From a virus, in IMG/VR virus record IMGVR_UViG_3300007513_000984, positions 1 through 64,000 of that record: a stretch of 64,000 nt of DNA. One strand, given 5' to 3'. A program made the position numbers and the translations under genes. The notes under the pieces are model-generated. The model had not been told where the DNA came from and did not search any database. It saw only the letters and a program-made list of their open reading frames with translations. Positions 55,108-62,513 of this stretch are shown in pieces (position 1 is the first letter of the stretch; each line of letters starts with the position of its first letter).

Positions 55108-55528
55108 GGCTTTTTAGATACTCAGTAAGAATTTTTGAACTTCCCACTCGTACATTGATAATACCATTATAGTATTCATCTGTTTCTAAGACTCTTCGGT
55201 CAAATTGTTCTTTTGCTTCTAGGTAACTCATTGCACCACGACTAGGACAGTAGTGGAGTATTTCACGTGTAAATTTATCTTGGCCTAATTTTTTTACATC
55301 GGCATTTAAATAGTCAGAAGAACCCCAATAAGTTCTCCAATCACTTTCTTTATATCCACGTCTTTTGTTCTTTCTGCCTTTAAGAGGTGGTTTTGTTGTT
55401 TTAAATCGTGATAACTTCTTACCAATGTACTTACGATTATCTACAAGATTTGTAATTATATACACAAATCCCTCAACATTCTCAGGTAATTCATCTACAA
55501 CTTTATTTTTATATGTCCATTCACTCAT
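55091..55528 (-). CDS. GIY-YIG-type nuclease, Seg/homing-endonuclease-like
   Basis: 145 residues. GFVYIITNLVDNRKYIGKK is a GIY-YIG motif (VYI, 11 residues, YIG). WRTYWGSSDYL, a helix, SYLEAKEQ (candidate metal-binding Glu) and EYYNGII follow, as in SegA-E and related phage endonucleases. A basic stretch (KGRKNKRRG) could contact DNA. No separate DNA-binding domain is seen. It lies directly downstream of the structured RNA candidate on the same strand and has a late-like octamer upstream. Confidence 0.75.
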   Translation of the reverse strand: MSEWTYKNKVVDELPENVEGFVYIITNLVDNRKYIGKKLSRFKTTKPPLKGRKNKRRGYKESDWRTYWGSSDYLNADVKKLGQDKFTREILHYCPSRGAMSYLEAKEQFDRRVLETDEYYNGIINVRVGSSKILTEYLKSLKQKI

Positions 55529-55560
55529 GGTGTTCTCATTCTAATAGGTCTAAAGACCTA

Positions 55561-55602
55561 ATATCTTCGGAAATCTTCGATTTCCTCGATATTTCTTTTT
55601 TC
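55561..55602 (+). terminator. Hairpin with T tract, plus-strand terminator
   Basis: AATATC and GGAAATC pair with GATTTCC and GATATT around small loops (13 bp in two blocks, 55561-55594), then a TTTCTTTTTT tract on the plus strand. It would stop plus-strand transcripts that have run antisense through the GIY-YIG gene. On the minus strand no T tract follows. Confidence 0.6.
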
Positions 55603-55613
55603 AATTCAATATT

Positions 55614-55621
55614 ATTTATCC
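55614..55621 (-). promoter_or_regulatory. Late-like promoter octamer for the GIY-YIG gene
   Basis: GATAAATA on the minus strand immediately after the last structured helix of the RNA candidate and 86 bases before the nuclease start codon. It suggests the nuclease is transcribed separately and late. Confidence 0.45.
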
Positions 55622-56098
55622 GCTTGTCAGTTCGGAAGACACAATTGCCCATCCGACTGGGCAACTGCTGAGATACTTGTCAAGTTCATCAGACTCTATG
55701 TCTAAGTTAGCCACTAGCAATGGCGAGGTCGGTTGGCGATTCCCTCGTAACTTAGTATTGCGTCTTTCGACCCAACGGCACTTTGAATAATCCACATAGA
55801 ATAAAATATCATCAAAGTTGGTAGTGTTTTTAACCTACCTGCGGTTTGTACATTTCTGTACGGTAAATACTAGTCATTCAATACCTTTAGAGTATTGAAT
55901 GTTTTGATACAAACAATTTTGTGGTTAACGAGAAGCAGTGTCGGAGTTCACCCAACTTATCCGAACGTATGTAAAATATACGCCCTCAATCCCGAGTCGG
56001 CATCCCGACTAACAGTTCCACTATGTAATGCCGTATTAGTTCTTTATTAGTTCTTTGGGGATTTGTATTAGATTTGAATCGATTTATATTAGTTATGT
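55622..56098 (-). ncRNA. Candidate large structured non-coding RNA (~480 nt)
   Basis: Noncoding in all frames and richer in G+C than its surroundings. Starting from a sigma-70-like promoter, the minus-strand transcript can form: 6 bp at 56011-55996; ~6 bp at 55984-55966; 5 bp 55965-55943 region (TCGGA with TCCGA); a perfect 10-bp hairpin 55902-55876; a GAAA tetraloop hairpin 55862-55849; 5 bp 55840-55821; 8 bp 55756-55749 with 55710-55703 enclosing CGAGG/CCTCG; a 7-bp hairpin 55665-55646. Two pseudoknots are possible: GCAAT (55762-55758) with ATTGC (55722-55718), and loop TCGGA (55657-55653) with TCCGA (55637-55633). No known family was assigned. Confidence 0.65.
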
Positions 56099-56104
56099 TG
56101 AACA

Positions 56105-56133
56105 TACTAACACAAAGGAAAAGGGATGTCAAC
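56105..56133 (-). promoter_or_regulatory. Sigma-70-like promoter for the large RNA
   Basis: On the minus strand TTGACA (56133-56128), a 17-base spacer ending in TGT, and TAGTAT (56110-56105). The same TGTTAGTAT block occurs in the small-RNA promoter at 54671-54679. Confidence 0.78.
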
Positions 56134-56159
56134 CCTTTTTGTAACTTTTTTGTATTTTT

Positions 56160-56441
56160 TTATAAAATAGGTACGCCAGCCTTCTTACTCATCTCAAAAT
56201 TCTCAGAAACTATATCATTTAGATACGTTATATGATTAATAGGCATATCATGGAGTTCAGATATACTGACGCCACCACGCATATACCAAGTTAGTTTATA
56301 CAAGGATTTGTGTAGAGATTCAAGTGATTTCTTATAAGACTCTTGTTTCTCTATTACTTCAGTGTCGCTGGCAGTCTTTAACCAGCCGAGGAAAAATTTA
56401 CAGGATTTAGTTGGAAAGTAACTTTCTCCTTGCTTTTGCAT
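56160..56441 (-). CDS. -1 frame extension of gp26 (gp51-/assembly-chaperone-like tail)
   Basis: An open frame offset -1 from gp26 that overlaps its 3' end by 64 bases. It lacks a usable start: the only ATG (56441) has GAGG one base away, too close for initiation. Read from the slippery site, its 77 residues begin FLGWLK, continue through a charged helix, and end in LTWYMRGGVSISELHDM and a C-terminal KKAGVPIL. That W-Y-M-R-G-G-(V)-S block is familiar from small proteins following gp26 in T4-type marine phages. It is most likely translated only as a fusion with gp26 (total ~355 residues). Confidence 0.7.
   Translation of the reverse strand: MQKQGESYFPTKSCKFFLGWLKTASDTEVIEKQESYKKSLESLHKSLYKLTWYMRGGVSISELHDMPINHITYLNDIVSENFEMSKKAGVPIL
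56367..56399 (-). promoter_or_regulatory. Programmed -1 ribosomal frameshift signal in gp26
   Basis: In the gp26 frame the codons GTA AAT TTT create the slippery heptamer A-AAT-TTT (56399-56393). Six bases later a hairpin pairs GCTGG (56386-56382) with CCAGC (56371-56367), extendable to 7 bp with a bulge. The 0-frame stop lies at 56380-56378. Confidence 0.72.
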
Positions 56442-57226
56442 GCCTCACAAGCAAATTCAAACGTTGATATGTCTTGTAAATTTGGAGATGCAACACTTAC
56501 CGCCTTGTTTACATCGTTTACGACCTTACTTGGAACATTTTCCATAAATTCTTCAATCATTGTATTGTCAGTAACAACTTGGTCAGGTGTTTCAATTCTG
56601 TCGATAGAACTTATTAATAGGTCTATGTTCTGTTTTGATACTTTTCTGAAACTGAGAGCAAATTGTTTTGCCATAGCAATTTCATCGCTATCATCACTTT
56701 CTCCTGTTTCTTTGATTTTGTTTAATATGCGAGATTGTTCAACTTCCATTAGAGCCAGTGTTGTTAGACTGTCTAATTTTGGCGGAGTTATAAATATTTT
56801 TAAATCTTCATGTTCAATTGGAGGAATTTCAGTTATTTCTGGAAACTTTTCAAGAATATGATTGATATCTATATTGTAATCTGCCTTTTCTTTACACTCA
56901 GAGCAAGTGTGGGTATGTTGAACGTTTTTGCCATACGTTGCATATTTGATTGCTAGATATATCATTTCTGCATCAACATTGCATAAATTCCTTGGATTTG
57001 GAATCACCGGAACACAACTTTTGATGAGATTTATGAGTGCCTCGCCGTTAAGTAGTTCATCGGGATTCTGCATTGATATTTCATCAATAGCAGTCATCGG
57101 AAGTATAGGTAACTCGTCCAATACAGTTTTTTCTATTTCTGGATTAAATCTGCCACCGGTTGGAATTTGTACATATATTCCCGGTTTACGGAAATATTTT
57201 GATAATGGGTTCTCATTGGTGTTCAT
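56378..57226 (-). CDS. gp26: Baseplate hub assembly protein gp26-like
   Basis: 282 residues in the 0 frame. The N-terminus (PLSKYFRKPGIYVQIPTGGRF, LPILPMTAIDEISMQNPDELLNG, LAIKYATYGK) matches gp26 of T4-type phages. Two CxxC pairs (Cys108/Cys111 and Cys260/Cys263) look like zinc ribbons. The 0-frame ends NPVNFSSAG; a -1 slip at the end gives NPVNFF, closer to the C-terminal F-F pattern I recall in relatives. The start follows an AAAAGGA ribosome site. Expected to act in tail/baseplate assembly in the cytoplasm. Confidence 0.82.
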   Translation of the reverse strand: MNTNENPLSKYFRKPGIYVQIPTGGRFNPEIEKTVLDELPILPMTAIDEISMQNPDELLNGEALINLIKSCVPVIPNPRNLCNVDAEMIYLAIKYATYGKNVQHTHTCSECKEKADYNIDINHILEKFPEITEIPPIEHEDLKIFITPPKLDSLTTLALMEVEQSRILNKIKETGESDDSDEIAMAKQFALSFRKVSKQNIDLLISSIDRIETPDQVVTDNTMIEEFMENVPSKVVNDVNKAVSVASPNLQDISTFEFACEACKSKEKVTFQLNPVNFSSAG

Positions 57227-57239
57227 TGTTTGTCCTTTT

Positions 57240-57247
57240 GATAAATA
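57240..57247 (+). promoter_or_regulatory. Late-like octamer for the tape-measure candidate
   Basis: GATAAATA on the plus strand, about 100 bases before the 57348 start. It lies downstream of the opposing minus-strand octamer, so the two transcripts would overlap. Confidence 0.5.
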
Positions 57248-57292
57248 CAGTATAATAAGTTAATAATTAAGTATAGACATAACTATCATAAT

Positions 57293-57300
57293 TATTTATC
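57293..57300 (-). promoter_or_regulatory. Late-like octamer for gp26
   Basis: GATAAATA on the minus strand, 67 bases before the gp26 start codon. It faces the plus-strand octamer at 57240. Confidence 0.5.
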
Positions 57301-57347
57301 TTTGAGAATAACTACGTAGTTTTATAACACAATTTAGAGGGTTTTCA

Positions 57348-59378
57348 ATGGCAGACGAACAAGATGTTTTTATTACCGGTATAAGCGGCAGTCTTCAGCA
57401 ATGGTCTACTGAGGCTACAGCAACGAAAATTGCAGGAACATTAAGACAAATTTCAACACAAAACACGTCAATACTCAATTTACTCAATGCAGTAAAGGGT
57501 GGCGAACAGTTATCTGCAAAAGAACTTGCCGCAATTAAGGCTGAACTTCGTACAAATAATAGGACTGAAAGCACAAGTGCAAAATCAGAATCAACTGCAC
57601 GTGGTCAAACTCAAACTTACAGACAAAAGTTCCTTGGTGGATTACAAAGCATGGCAATGAGCGATAAAGAAGTCGCTGACCAACTGCTTAAAAATCAAAA
57701 ACAACACACTATACATACTAAAAAAATAGAAAATCTTTTGGCAGCCGGAATGTCTAGAGATGAAGCAGAAAAAGCCGTAGACGGCGAAGAGAAAAAAGCA
57801 AACTGGAAGAAAATGTCTGCTGTAGCCGCCACCGCTCTGGCGAGTATTGGCGCAGTAAAAGAAGCATCTCAAGTTGGATTTGAACAAAGATTTGATATGG
57901 CATCAGAATTACGTCAAACAGGTTTGATGGATGGAATAGGTGGCATGAATGAGGGATTCATCTCAATAGCAAAAACAATTAGTAGTACTGGATTTACCTT
58001 TGGTATGGCGGCAGAAATGACTAAAGATTTTGCAAAAACTGTTGGTATAGTGGGAGTAAAGAGTACTTTAGATTTTGTTGACAGCATGGCCAGAGGTCCA
58101 GAGGGATTAATGGATAGATTTGCTTTAGAATTTGGTCAAGTAGTTGGTATATCTGGAGAATATCTAGACTCGTTACGACTTTCAGGACAACTTCGAGGTA
58201 GGTCAGATGCAGATTTAGCCAGAGGAATGGAAAGTTTCATGTCTAACGTACAGGCAACTTCAAATGTATTAAAAGTTTCAATGGAAGAAGCGGCAACGAT
58301 ATTGAAGAACAGTCTTAGTGACGTTGAAAAAGGTATGTTATTAACTCTTCCAAAAGCAATGCAAGATTCACTGAGGGGGGCGATGTCTTTTGCAGGTGGT
58401 ATGAATAATCCGATAGGAGATTTATTAGCGGCAAGAATGGGAGCAGGTTCTGAATCGATGTTCCAACAGACTGCAATATTTCAGCAAATGTCGGGAAATG
58501 CATTAGGACAACAACTAATACAATTTGTTAATGAAGCCGCTGGACAGTTTACCCAAGGCGGAGATGCACAGTTTCAAAGTTTCATGGCAAATAATTTGCC
58601 TGGTGTTGTTCAAGGTTATATGGAACAATATGGGCAAGGCTCTTCAAGAAGTCTCGCATTTGCTAATGATGGTGAAATCTTACAATTATTGGCACAGATA
58701 AATCCTATGGCACAAAATATGGCAGAAGTCGCTCAAGGAATCAGTGGCGGCACTCGTGAAGACAAAGCAGTGGTAAACTTTAGAGACGAATTGATACAAG
58801 CACTAGCACGAGGCGAAGGTGCGATGAACTCTGTTATGGAAGGATATATTACAAATTTAGAAGCATTAACTGAATCTAATCGAGTAACATCCATTGTTCA
58901 TGCAGATACTATCGTTGCCAATGCAAATTTGATAGACGGTGCCAATAATATGGCTATAACGGTGGAGAGGGCTGGCAACATTTGGTCTAGAGGAGTATAT
59001 CAATTCGGTACCATAATGGCCAATATGTTACCTGGCAACAACGAAAACGTAGATTTCATGTCTATTGCTGGTTACACTGAAAGAGTTGACGGAAGTCTAG
59101 TGGCAGACCGAAGCGTTCATAGGTCTTTTGCGAAAGATAGTTTAAATTTAGCAGAATCTTTATATGAGCAGAAAGATAAAGGAACATTAACGAAAGATTT
59201 CCTTCAAAAGGCAACTGCTGACTATGAAATGTTAGCCAAACAATTATTAGGTACCACGAAGACCGAGTCTTGGTCTCCATGGGGTAAGAATGCTGAAGAA
59301 CAAAATGCGGCACTTCAAGCAACAATGAACAAGACAATGGCAACATTAAACGCTTTACTCGCCGAGTTTAAACAATAG
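57348..59378 (+). CDS. Putative tail tape-measure protein
   Basis: 676 residues, largely helical, Ala/Gln/Met-rich, with a hydrophobic stretch around 155-175 (MSAVAATALASIGAV) and further small-residue-rich helices. Such length and composition fit a tape measure: T4 gp29 has 590 residues for a ~100-nm tail. It is divergently placed from gp26, and tape-measure genes often lie close to tail assembly chaperone genes. No sequence motif proves it. A TAGAGGG ribosome site precedes the start. A scaffold or injected internal protein is an alternative. Confidence 0.5.
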   Translation: MADEQDVFITGISGSLQQWSTEATATKIAGTLRQISTQNTSILNLLNAVKGGEQLSAKELAAIKAELRTNNRTESTSAKSESTARGQTQTYRQKFLGGLQSMAMSDKEVADQLLKNQKQHTIHTKKIENLLAAGMSRDEAEKAVDGEEKKANWKKMSAVAATALASIGAVKEASQVGFEQRFDMASELRQTGLMDGIGGMNEGFISIAKTISSTGFTFGMAAEMTKDFAKTVGIVGVKSTLDFVDSMARGPEGLMDRFALEFGQVVGISGEYLDSLRLSGQLRGRSDADLARGMESFMSNVQATSNVLKVSMEEAATILKNSLSDVEKGMLLTLPKAMQDSLRGAMSFAGGMNNPIGDLLAARMGAGSESMFQQTAIFQQMSGNALGQQLIQFVNEAAGQFTQGGDAQFQSFMANNLPGVVQGYMEQYGQGSSRSLAFANDGEILQLLAQINPMAQNMAEVAQGISGGTREDKAVVNFRDELIQALARGEGAMNSVMEGYITNLEALTESNRVTSIVHADTIVANANLIDGANNMAITVERAGNIWSRGVYQFGTIMANMLPGNNENVDFMSIAGYTERVDGSLVADRSVHRSFAKDSLNLAESLYEQKDKGTLTKDFLQKATADYEMLAKQLLGTTKTESWSPWGKNAEEQNAALQATMNKTMATLNALLAEFKQ

Positions 59379-59388
59379 TAGGATAGGG

Positions 59389-59422
59389 TTGACAATGAAC
59401 ATGGGATATGTTAATATAAATA
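59389..59422 (+). promoter_or_regulatory. Combined sigma-70-like and late-like promoter for gp20
   Basis: TTGACA (59389-59394), 17-base spacer ending TGT, and TAATAT (59412-59417) overlap a TATAAATA octamer (59415-59422). The portal gene may thus be read both early and late. From the octamer the leader before the 59439 start would be only about ten bases. Confidence 0.65.
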
Positions 59423-59438
59423 GAATTAGGATAAAATT

Positions 59439-61142
59439 ATGACTTGGAAAAAGTACTTTAAAACATATGATGGTGTTCCACGCCCATCTGTAGATTCTGG
59501 ACCTGCATCAAACAATGCATCCAGTTCAAAATATAGCAGTTGGCTACCAGAAGTCTATATGGGACAACCCAATAGAGCCCAAAGATATGGTCAATATGAC
59601 CAAATGGACATGGATTCAGAGGTTAATGCGGCGTTAGATACTATCGCAGAATTTTCTACCTTGTTTAGTGAAACTACTAAACTACCATTTAACATTCAAT
59701 ACAATGATGACCCATCGTTTACTGAGAACGAAGTTCTTCAGAAATCACTACGTCAATGGTGTTCAATGAATAAAATGAACCAACGTATTTTTAGAATTTT
59801 TAGAAATACAGTCAAATATGGTGACCAATTATTCGTTAGAGACCCAGAAACATATAAACTATATTGGGTAAATCCAGCAAAAGTTGAAAAAGTTGTTGTA
59901 AATGAAGGTAAAGGTAAGAAAATTGAAGCCTATTATATCAAAGATTTAGACATCAATATGCAAAGTCTTAACATCACAGCAGACACAGTTAAATTAGCAC
60001 AGACAGGCCATCAAAAGATGGGTATTCCAAGTTCTACTGCTGGTATGCAACAAAGTTATTCTTCTGGTGCTCCAGAAGGTTCACGTTTCGCACATGATGT
60101 TACTACAACGGCGATTGATGCCAAGCATGTTATTCATGTATCTTTAAGTGAAGGTATAGACCAATACTGGCCATTTGGTACAAGTATGCTCGAACCTGTA
60201 TTTAAAGTATATAAACAAAAAGAATTATTAGAAGACTCAATTATTATCTATCGTGTACAACGTGCGCCAGAACGTAGAGTATTTTACATTGATGTTGGTG
60301 ATATGCCAACTCATAAAGCACGTCAACACTTAGAACGTATTAAGAATGAAATTCATCAACGAAGAATTCCATCTAAAACAGGTGGTGGTGCTAACGTTGT
60401 TGATAGTGCGTACAATCCACTATCAATTATGGAAGATTATTTCTTTGCTCAAACAGCCGAAGGTCGTGGTTCTAAAGTTGAAACACTGCCAGGTGGTGAA
60501 AACTTAGGTGAAATTGATGACTTGAAGTTCTTTAATGATAAACTATTAAGAGGTTTGCGTGTCCCACCAAGTTACTTGGGTGGTATGGATGCAAACGGTT
60601 CTGCATTTAACGATGGCAGAACTGGTACTGCAATGATACAAGAGTTTAGATTTACAAAATATTGTGAAAGACTACAACAACTTATTGTTGAAGAATTAGA
60701 TAAAGAATTCAAGATGTTCTTAAAACATCGTGGTGTTTTAATTGAAAGCAGTTCTTTCGACTTATCATTTAATGTTGTTCAGAACTTCGGTAAGTATCGT
60801 CAAGCAGAAGTAGACCAAGTAGCAATGAACGTCTTTACGAGTGTAGAAGCGGCTGATTATATCAGTAAACGTTTTGCAATGAAACGTTTCTTAGGATTAT
60901 CTGAAGAAGAAATCTTAGAAAATGAAGCGATGTGGAAAGAAGAACGTAATGTTGATAATCCACTTCAAGGAAGCGAAGATGGACTTAAAGGTGTTGGAGC
61001 ATCTCCAGGACCAACAGGTGGCGATTTTGATGGAGGCGATTTTGATGCAGATGACTTAGAAGAACCAGATGAAGAAGGTTCTGTTATTTCTGGTGCCGAA
61101 AATGCCGAAGCAGAAACCGAAACAGAAGACGAGAACGCATAA
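59439..61142 (+). CDS. gp20: Portal vertex protein gp20-like
   Basis: 567 residues, similar in length to T4 gp20 (524). Conserved blocks include the EVNAALDTIAEFSTLF start of the wing, VKYGDQLFVRD, YIDVGDMPTHKARQHLERIKNEI, the NPLSIMEDYFFAQTAEGRGS segment and LRVPPSYLGGM. The C-terminal ~50 residues are a Glu/Asp/Gly-rich tail that is poorly conserved. Gp20 forms the dodecameric portal for DNA packaging. AGGA lies seven bases before the start. Confidence 0.95.
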   Translation: MTWKKYFKTYDGVPRPSVDSGPASNNASSSKYSSWLPEVYMGQPNRAQRYGQYDQMDMDSEVNAALDTIAEFSTLFSETTKLPFNIQYNDDPSFTENEVLQKSLRQWCSMNKMNQRIFRIFRNTVKYGDQLFVRDPETYKLYWVNPAKVEKVVVNEGKGKKIEAYYIKDLDINMQSLNITADTVKLAQTGHQKMGIPSSTAGMQQSYSSGAPEGSRFAHDVTTTAIDAKHVIHVSLSEGIDQYWPFGTSMLEPVFKVYKQKELLEDSIIIYRVQRAPERRVFYIDVGDMPTHKARQHLERIKNEIHQRRIPSKTGGGANVVDSAYNPLSIMEDYFFAQTAEGRGSKVETLPGGENLGEIDDLKFFNDKLLRGLRVPPSYLGGMDANGSAFNDGRTGTAMIQEFRFTKYCERLQQLIVEELDKEFKMFLKHRGVLIESSSFDLSFNVVQNFGKYRQAEVDQVAMNVFTSVEAADYISKRFAMKRFLGLSEEEILENEAMWKEERNVDNPLQGSEDGLKGVGASPGPTGGDFDGGDFDADDLEEPDEEGSVISGAENAEAETETEDENA

Positions 61143-61150
61143 ATACTATT

Positions 61151-61384
61151 ATGAAATACGTAGACATAAATGAAAATTATAATCCTGAAGATGATGATTT
61201 CACGGCTATCGATTTAGAAGATACTCGTCAAACTCGATTGACTCTTGCCCATCTTTCTAAACTAAGAAAGATTAGAGAATATAGAAAGTTTCAGAAAGCA
61301 TCAGAAGATGCACAGGTCAAAAAACAATATGGACCTAAAGAGGGCTCATCATCAGGTGGTGGTGGCGGAGAATTAGAGTTATAA
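61151..61384 (+). CDS. Small prohead-core-region protein after portal
   Basis: 77 residues in the place of gp67 of T4-type head operons, between portal and protease. An acidic N-terminus (MKYVDINENYNPEDDDF) is followed by a conserved-looking RLTLAHLSKLRKIREYRK helix and a Gly/Ser-rich C-terminus. I recall similar small proteins after gp20 in marine T4-type phages. A core or portal-adaptor role is inferred from position. Confidence 0.65.
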   Translation: MKYVDINENYNPEDDDFTAIDLEDTRQTRLTLAHLSKLRKIREYRKFQKASEDAQVKKQYGPKEGSSSGGGGGELEL

Positions 61385-61514
61385 TACTACAAATTTCATT
61401 ATATTAAGTATAGTTTTAAAAGATACAAAAACTAACTAAATATCTTATATTCGGCGAAAAAACCGAAAAAACTACTCATTTTACCGTATATTTCCTATAT
61501 ACGACCATAATCCC

Positions 61515-61522
61515 TATAAATA
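61515..61522 (+). promoter_or_regulatory. Late-like octamer for the prohead-core gene
   Basis: TATAAATA, about 110 bases before the 61634 start. The 249-base gap 61385-61633 also holds three small hairpins (near 61486-61504, 61549-61570 and 61586-61602), so the leader may be structured. Confidence 0.55.
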
Positions 61523-61633
61523 CTTGTGTATGAAACCATCTTTTGCTACAATCCGTAGTATTAGATTGTTCGTTTCTATAACCCTGCCGCAATTGTAGTG
61601 GCTATGAAGAAAATATTATTAAGGAGACTTATA

Positions 61634-62488
61634 ATGTCAAGAAGTACACTAGAACAAGTGCTAGAATTGTTAATCAACGAGGAAACTGCTAAAGCCGAGT
61701 CGCTTTTACATGACTTTGTTGTTGAACAAGCACGACAAATCCATGAGGATTCTCTTAACGAAAGCGACAGCGTTGTAGAAGAAGAACTTGATGAGATTGA
61801 TGAAACAGAAGAAGTCGAATCTTTAGAAGATGATGTTCAAGAAGATTCTGACGAGATTGAAAAAGAAGAAATCTTTGATGACGAAGATGACGTTTCTGAC
61901 GAAGAGGCTATTGATGACTTAGAAATGAGTGATGAAGAAGCACCTGCTGAAGAAATTGAAGATAGAGTTGAAGATTTAGAATCAGCATTATCTGACCTAG
62001 AAGCAGAATTTGAAAAAATTATGTCTGGCGAAGAAGACGATGCTACAGATGAAGATGAAGAAGGCGAAGAAGGCGATGAAGGTGATGAAGCACCAATCGA
62101 CTTAGAGTTGGAAACTAAAGAAGAAGTTGCTCCTGAAGTTTCTGAAACTGAAGAACCAGTTGAAGAAGCAAAAGAAACAGTCGAAGAGGTTGTTGAAGAA
62201 GCAGATGATTCTGAAGAGGAAGTAAAAGAGACTTCATCTGAAGATTTAGACGAAGAATCAGAAGAAAAATTGGAAGAGTATACAATCAAAGCAACTGCTA
62301 AGCCTGGCGCAGATGGTGATAAAGATTCACCAGTTGCAAAAGACGGTGGCGCTGACGAAAAAGATGCAAAACCAGTTGGACAAGTAGATGGTAACACATC
62401 TGGTGGTTCAGCAAAAGCAGAAGATATGAAAACGGGTAATGTTAACACAGTTGGTAATAAGAAAGCACCAGCACCTAGCAAAGCCTAA
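61634..62488 (+). CDS. Acidic prohead core protein (gp67/gp68-like)
   Basis: 284 residues from the ATG at 61634, which has AAGGAGA upstream; a longer frame from 61598 lacks a ribosome site. The N-terminus LEQVLELLINEETAKAESLLHDFVVEQARQIHE is split across two helices and resembles the prohead core protein of T4-type marine phages. The remaining ~200 residues are extremely rich in Glu and Asp. A role in the internal scaffold, cleaved by the gp21-type protease, is likely from position and composition. Confidence 0.7.
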   Translation: MSRSTLEQVLELLINEETAKAESLLHDFVVEQARQIHEDSLNESDSVVEEELDEIDETEEVESLEDDVQEDSDEIEKEEIFDDEDDVSDEEAIDDLEMSDEEAPAEEIEDRVEDLESALSDLEAEFEKIMSGEEDDATDEDEEGEEGDEGDEAPIDLELETKEEVAPEVSETEEPVEEAKETVEEVVEEADDSEEEVKETSSEDLDEESEEKLEEYTIKATAKPGADGDKDSPVAKDGGADEKDAKPVGQVDGNTSGGSAKAEDMKTGNVNTVGNKKAPAPSKA

Positions 62489-62513
62489 GTAACAACTCTT
62501 TTTGGAGAAACCA

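Noticed and set aside
56070-56085. T-arm of a tRNA (TTCAAAT)
   Set aside because: The flanking bases do not form a 5-bp stem and no acceptor stem is present.
55622-56098. Group I intron
   Set aside because: GACTA and AGAGTCTG-like pieces and a neighbouring GIY-YIG gene recall group I introns, but there are no coding exons on either side, the RNA has its own promoter, and no convincing P3-P8 core could be drawn.
56160-56441. Independent gene starting at 56441
   Set aside because: Its ATG has GAGG only one base away and no other start is in frame before the conserved part; the frameshift explanation is better.
61138-61145. CATAAATA as a late promoter for the 77-residue gene
   Set aside because: It overlaps the gp20 stop codon and is only five bases from the next start codon, so the message would have no leader; probably chance.
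61837-62481. 214-residue minus-strand ORF rich in Ser
   Set aside because: It is the antisense of the Glu/Asp-rich prohead core gene; codon-level shadow of GAA/GAT repeats with no ribosome site.
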